NCBI GenBank assembly: GCA_027066725.1
Contig: JAMONC010000196.1
Span: 1-10,119, forward strand
DNA from: Desulfobacterales bacterium
Lineage (GTDB): Bacteria > Desulfobacterota > Dissulfuribacteria > Dissulfuribacterales > JAMONC01
Length of the DNA stretch: 10,119 nucleotides
Reading direction: 5' to 3'
The notes beneath the pieces were generated by a model, which had not been told where the DNA came from, did not search any database, and was given only the letters and a program-made list of their open reading frames with translations. The position numbers were made by a program, and so were the translations under genes. This document shows positions 7,019-10,119 of the stretch, piece after piece (position 1 is the stretch's first letter; each line of letters opens with the position of its first letter).

Positions 7019-8479
7019 TTAGTTAGAGAAAATTAAAGCATTTACTGCTTGCTTAAAAACGTCTCCTCGTTCAGCATAACTACCAAAAAGATCAAAACTT
7101 GCACAACAAGGTGAGAGGAGAATTACATCTCCTTCTTCACTTAGGTAAAAAGCCTTTTTAACTGCAAATTCCATAATTTTTTTAGAGTAATTTCCAACCT
7201 CAAGTAGGTTACATTCTTCATTTGAAAGATCTTCTGGTAAAAGTACAATATTTACATTGGTTAAGTTACTAAATATCTTTGCCATGTTAAGACGTTCTTC
7301 TCCCAAAAGAATCACAGCCTTCAACTTATCTACTACATTTAAAAGAGGGGAATAATCCTCTCCCTTTCCAAGTCCTCCTGCAATAAGAACGATATTTCTT
7401 TTATTAGAACCATTTACTGCATTTATTGCTGTTAAGGCAGCTGCTACATTAGTAGCCTTTGAATCATCAATAAATTTAACTTTATTTTTTTCTCCTATAA
7501 ATGTAATCCTGTGACTAAGAGGTTTAAAATCTTTAATAGCTTCATTAACTGCCTCGCAATCAGCACCAATAATAATGCTAGACCCAACAGCAGCCATTAG
7601 ATTCTCAATATTATGGCGACCAAGAAGATGCCAATTAGAAAGATCGATGATGAGATTTTTACAATCTGGAATATTTATAGCTATATGGTTATCATCTATT
7701 AGATAAAGTTCTTTAGATCCCTTGGGATTAAGGCTGTCAAAATAAAGCTTTTTACTTTTAATATCTTTTGTTAAATCAACCACATATTTATCATTAGCAT
7801 TTAATATAGCCCAATCCCTTTCATCCTGTTCTTTAAAAAGTCTTCCTTTTATTTTTCCATATTCCTCTAAACTTGGATGCCTATCTATATGATCTGGTGC
7901 AAGATTAAGCCATATTCCTATCTTAGGCTTTATATAAAAACCTCTTTTTATGTCCACCGCCTCAAGCTGGAAACTACTTACCTCTAAAACTGCAACTATA
8001 TCATTCTCACCCTCTAAAACAAAATCACAAAAAGATACTCCAATATTGCCTGCCAACACATGTGGTATGTTAGCTTTATTAAGAATTGCAGAGATTAAAG
8101 TCGCAGTGGTACTTTTCCCGTTTGTACCGGTTACTGCTATTATATTCCCTTTCCATAAAGAACAAGCTAAAGAGAGTTCTCCTATAACTGGTATACCTAG
8201 TGATCTAATACTTGATATAAGATTGCTATTATATGGTACTGCAGGACTTATAACTACTAGATCTTGGTCTATAAAGTCCTCAATGACTTGCTGTTTACCT
8301 AACACATATTTAATGTGACTATGATCCCTTAAAAATTCCTTACTTTTTTCACAGAGTTGATCAAAATCTTTTGTATCAAATATAGAAACCCTAGAGCCAA
8401 GGTCTAAAAGAAGCCGTGCAGCACCTACTCCAGAAATTCCTGCTCCTATTATTGCTACTTTTAGTCCTTTAAAATTCAT
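7019..8479 (-). CDS. murD: UDP-N-acetylmuramoyl-L-alanine--D-glutamate ligase MurD
   Basis: MurD adds D-glutamate to UDP-MurNAc-L-Ala with ATP in the cytoplasm. The 486-residue product shows the UDP-binding loop GAGISGVGAA (12-21), the ATP loop TGTNGKST (117-124), GNIG (144-147), EVSSFQLE (166-173), NLAPDHIDRH (191-200), a lysine at 210 in the place of the carbamylated lysine, LLGRHNIENLMAA (284-296), the HR pair at 322-323, DDSKATN (337-343), and a C-terminal SPCCASFDLFGSYAERGDVF block. It is somewhat longer than the usual 440-460 residues; the extra length seems to lie in the C-terminal domain, before the SPCCAS block. GAGG upstream of the ATG overlaps the mraY stop codon, and the two genes are 6 bases apart. 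The essential residues are present. Confidence 0.97.
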   Translation of the reverse strand: MNFKGLKVAIIGAGISGVGAARLLLDLGSRVSIFDTKDFDQLCEKSKEFLRDHSHIKYVLGKQQVIEDFIDQDLVVISPAVPYNSNLISSIRSLGIPVIGELSLACSLWKGNIIAVTGTNGKSTTATLISAILNKANIPHVLAGNIGVSFCDFVLEGENDIVAVLEVSSFQLEAVDIKRGFYIKPKIGIWLNLAPDHIDRHPSLEEYGKIKGRLFKEQDERDWAILNANDKYVVDLTKDIKSKKLYFDSLNPKGSKELYLIDDNHIAINIPDCKNLIIDLSNWHLLGRHNIENLMAAVGSSIIIGADCEAVNEAIKDFKPLSHRITFIGEKNKVKFIDDSKATNVAAALTAINAVNGSNKRNIVLIAGGLGKGEDYSPLLNVVDKLKAVILLGEERLNMAKIFSNLTNVNIVLLPEDLSNEECNLLEVGNYSKKIMEFAVKKAFYLSEEGDVILLSPCCASFDLFGSYAERGDVFKQAVNALIFSN

Positions 8480-8485
8480 TACAAA

Positions 8486-9565
8486 TTACCTCAGCTTAAG
8501 GGTACTTAATGCAACAAGTCCAAGTATAATTGAAACAATCCAAAATCTAACTATTATCTTAGGCTCTGGTATACCTTTTAACTCAAAATGATGATGTAAA
8601 GGAGACATCCTAAATATCCTCTTCCCTTTTGTCCATTTAAAATAACTAACTTGTAAAATTACAGACAGTGCCTCTACAACAAAAACTCCACCAGCAATTG
8701 CTAAAAGTATCTCTTGTTTTGCCAAAACAGCTACAGAACCAAGTGCCCCACCTAAAGAAAGAGAGCCAACATCTCCCATAAATATTTCTGCTGGATATGC
8801 ATTATACCATAGAAAACCTAATCCAGCTCCAACTAGTGACCCACAAAATATAGCAAGTTCACCTACACCAGCTACATACGGTATTTGTAAATAAGAAGAC
8901 AGTACAGCGTTTCCAGCTAAATAGGTAAAGATTGTATAAACACTAGCTACTATAATAAAAGGCCCTATAGCCAAACCGTCTAATCCATCCGTTAAATTTA
9001 CAGCATTTGATGAACCAACTATAACAAATAAAGCTAAAATTATATAAAACCAATGCAAATCTGGATGTATACGTTTAAAAAATGGTATAGACAAATGTGT
9101 GTCATAACCACCATGATATATAAATGCCATTGTAGCGAGAAGTACTACTAATGTCTGAAGAAAGAGTTTAGCTTTTGCACTAAGTCCTTTACTATTCTTA
9201 TAACGAACTTTTTTAATATCATCTATAAGCCCAATAAGGCCATAAGAAATAGTTATAAAAAGTACTATCCATATATAAAAATTATTTAATCTTGCCCAAA
9301 GTATTGTAGAAATAGCTATTGCTGCTAACATTAATCCCCCACCCATACTGGGAGTACCTGCTTTTTGATAATGTCTTTTAGGTCCGTCTTCTCTTATAAT
9401 TTGTCCAATATGTAAAGTCCTCATCCAATTAATATATCTTTTACCAAAGAATAAAACTATTATTAAACAAGTAACACTTGCATAGATAGTTCTAAAAGTT
9501 ATATATCTAAAAACATTAAAACCTATCCAAATATTATGTAATGGATATAAAAGATAATATAACAT
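8486..9565 (-). CDS. mraY: Phospho-N-acetylmuramoyl-pentapeptide transferase MraY
   Basis: MraY is a polytopic inner-membrane enzyme that moves phospho-MurNAc-pentapeptide from UDP to undecaprenyl phosphate, making lipid I. From the ATG at 9565 the product has 359 residues, close to the family norm. It contains GFNVFRYITFRT near the N terminus, EDGPKRH and AGTPSMGG (59-76), the aspartate pair of the active site (D115-D116), NAVNLTDGLDGLA (187-199), FMGDVGS (262-268) with the catalytic aspartate D265, and HHHFE (324-328). About ten hydrophobic segments lie between these. A GTG two codons upstream (9571) is also in frame and would give 361 residues. I prefer the ATG because MLYYLLYPLH matches relatives better. 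Neither start has a clear Shine-Dalgarno sequence, so translation may depend on murF, whose stop is 11 bases upstream of the ATG. The typical sequence and position leave little doubt. Confidence 0.97.
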   Translation of the reverse strand: MLYYLLYPLHNIWIGFNVFRYITFRTIYASVTCLIIVLFFGKRYINWMRTLHIGQIIREDGPKRHYQKAGTPSMGGGLMLAAIAISTILWARLNNFYIWIVLFITISYGLIGLIDDIKKVRYKNSKGLSAKAKLFLQTLVVLLATMAFIYHGGYDTHLSIPFFKRIHPDLHWFYIILALFVIVGSSNAVNLTDGLDGLAIGPFIIVASVYTIFTYLAGNAVLSSYLQIPYVAGVGELAIFCGSLVGAGLGFLWYNAYPAEIFMGDVGSLSLGGALGSVAVLAKQEILLAIAGGVFVVEALSVILQVSYFKWTKGKRIFRMSPLHHHFELKGIPEPKIIVRFWIVSIILGLVALSTLKLR

Positions 9566-9576
9566 AAACACACAAA

Positions 9577-10119
9577 TTAAGAAGCTAAATATAGAAGCTT
9601 CTCAACTATCCTTTCTAATCTTAATCTTCTTGATGCTTTAACTAAAATTGCAATATGTTCTTTATTAATAGCTAATCTATTTAATATATCTTTTAATTCA
9701 TCTAATAATTGATAAACTTCCTTATAATAAATAATATTGTTAGAAGAAAATCCTGCTTCTTTAGCCCCTAAAGCAATATATTTAGAACGTCTTCCTACTG
9801 TTATTAAAAAGTCAATCCCTAATTCTGCAACTTCTCTGCCAACTTGTTCATGAAGAGATATTTCATCTTTACCAAGCTCAAGCATATCTCCCAATACAGC
9901 CACTTTTAGTCCTAAAGACCATCTAGCAAGTGCGTTTAAAGATGCCGACATAGAAGCAGGATTAGCATTATATGTATCATCAATTATAGTTAACCTATCT
10001 GTTGGCCTATGTAATTCAAGCCTGCCAGGTAAGTTTTCTGCCATACTAAGAGCACTAAGTATTGCAATGGGGTCTATACCTAAAGCATAAGAAGTTGCTG
10101 CTACACATAATGTATTTTG
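9577..10119 (-). CDS. murF: UDP-MurNAc-tripeptide--D-alanyl-D-alanine ligase MurF, 3' part
   Basis: MurF adds the D-Ala-D-Ala dipeptide to the UDP-MurNAc-tripeptide with ATP, finishing the cytoplasmic precursor. The last 180 codons are present and the reading frame stays open to the window edge; the ATG at 10044 is an internal methionine, not the start, because the 25 codons before it (QNTLCVAATSYALG onward) continue the family's HNxxNALAAxAxALG segment. Visible motifs are LPGRLELHR, the ATP-side DDTYNANPASM, VLGDMLELG, and the C-terminal ILVKASR block, close to E. coli MurF. The full protein usually has about 450-470 residues, so roughly 40 percent is visible: the end of the central domain and all of the C-terminal domain. 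The TAA stop lies just before mraY, the usual murF-mraY order. murE and ftsI would be expected beyond the edge, but this cannot be seen. Confidence 0.95.
   Translation of the reverse strand, partial: QNTLCVAATSYALGIDPIAILSALSMAENLPGRLELHRPTDRLTIIDDTYNANPASMSASLNALARWSLGLKVAVLGDMLELGKDEISLHEQVGREVAELGIDFLITVGRRSKYIALGAKEAGFSSNNIIYYKEVYQLLDELKDILNRLAINKEHIAILVKASRRLRLERIVEKLLYLAS

Noticed and set aside
7950..8318. Plus-strand open frame of 122 codons opposite murD
   Set aside because: It lies fully inside murD, antisense, with no ribosome binding site or family motif that I can see.
9581..9602. GAAGCT repeat and GAAGCTTC palindrome near the murF 3' end as a regulatory hairpin
   Set aside because: The sequence encodes the MurF C terminus, the repeats are short, no T-run follows on the minus strand, and mraY must be transcribed through it.
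10042..10044. ATG at 10044 as the start of a short separate gene
   Set aside because: The frame is open upstream to the window edge and those 25 codons continue the MurF family sequence, so the ATG is internal to murF.
1..10119. Mobile elements, CRISPR arrays, tRNA or rRNA genes, defence systems
   Set aside because: The whole window is filled by intact dcw genes with gaps of 29 bases or less up to the ftsZ terminator; no inverted terminal repeats, spaced repeats or RNA gene signatures were seen.

Overview
The window is one uninterrupted stretch of a bacterial division and cell wall (dcw) gene cluster. All genes lie on the minus strand and are read from high to low coordinates: murF (3' part, cut by the window edge), mraY, murD, murG, murC, murB, ftsQ, ftsA, ftsZ. 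A terminator-like palindrome follows ftsZ. The order is the classical dcw order, with two usual members missing: there is no ftsW between murD and murG and no ddl between murB and ftsQ.

The DNA is A+T-rich. The proteins look like those of a Gram-negative, diderm bacterium: FtsA and FtsQ are both present, and FtsZ ends in a conserved peptide of the PTFLRRxAD type. From memory of protein style, FtsZ, FtsA and MraY resemble Desulfobacterota (former Deltaproteobacteria) or a nearby A+T-rich anaerobic lineage. This is an impression, not a measured placement.

Layout: 1-100 is A+T-rich and non-coding apart from a possible start of a further minus-strand gene at the edge. 101-122 is a perfect 22-base palindrome flanked by T-runs on both strands. 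151-1356 is ftsZ, 1386-2615 ftsA, 2625-3446 ftsQ, 3436-4407 murB, 4413-5867 murC, 5851-7008 murG, 7019-8479 murD, 8486-9565 mraY and 9577-10119 the murF C-terminal part. Gaps between genes are 5 to 29 bases, and murB/ftsQ overlap by 11 (murG/murC by up to 17, depending on the murC start). This is consistent with one transcript and translational coupling. No intergenic space is large enough for a conventional internal promoter, so any such promoter would lie inside coding sequence.

How the genes work together: MurB (UDP-MurNAc formation), MurC (adds L-Ala), MurD (adds D-Glu) and MurF (adds D-Ala-D-Ala) make the UDP-MurNAc-pentapeptide in the cytoplasm. MraY moves the phospho-MurNAc-pentapeptide to undecaprenyl phosphate (lipid I), and MurG adds GlcNAc (lipid II). 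FtsZ forms the division ring, FtsA ties it to the membrane, and FtsQ belongs to the periplasmic FtsQLB regulatory complex that controls septal wall synthesis.

I found no mobile element, CRISPR array, RNA gene or unknown system. The points worth a second look are the missing ftsW and ddl, alternative starts for murC and mraY, a cysteine in place of the usual MurB catalytic serine, and small in-frame 9-base duplications.
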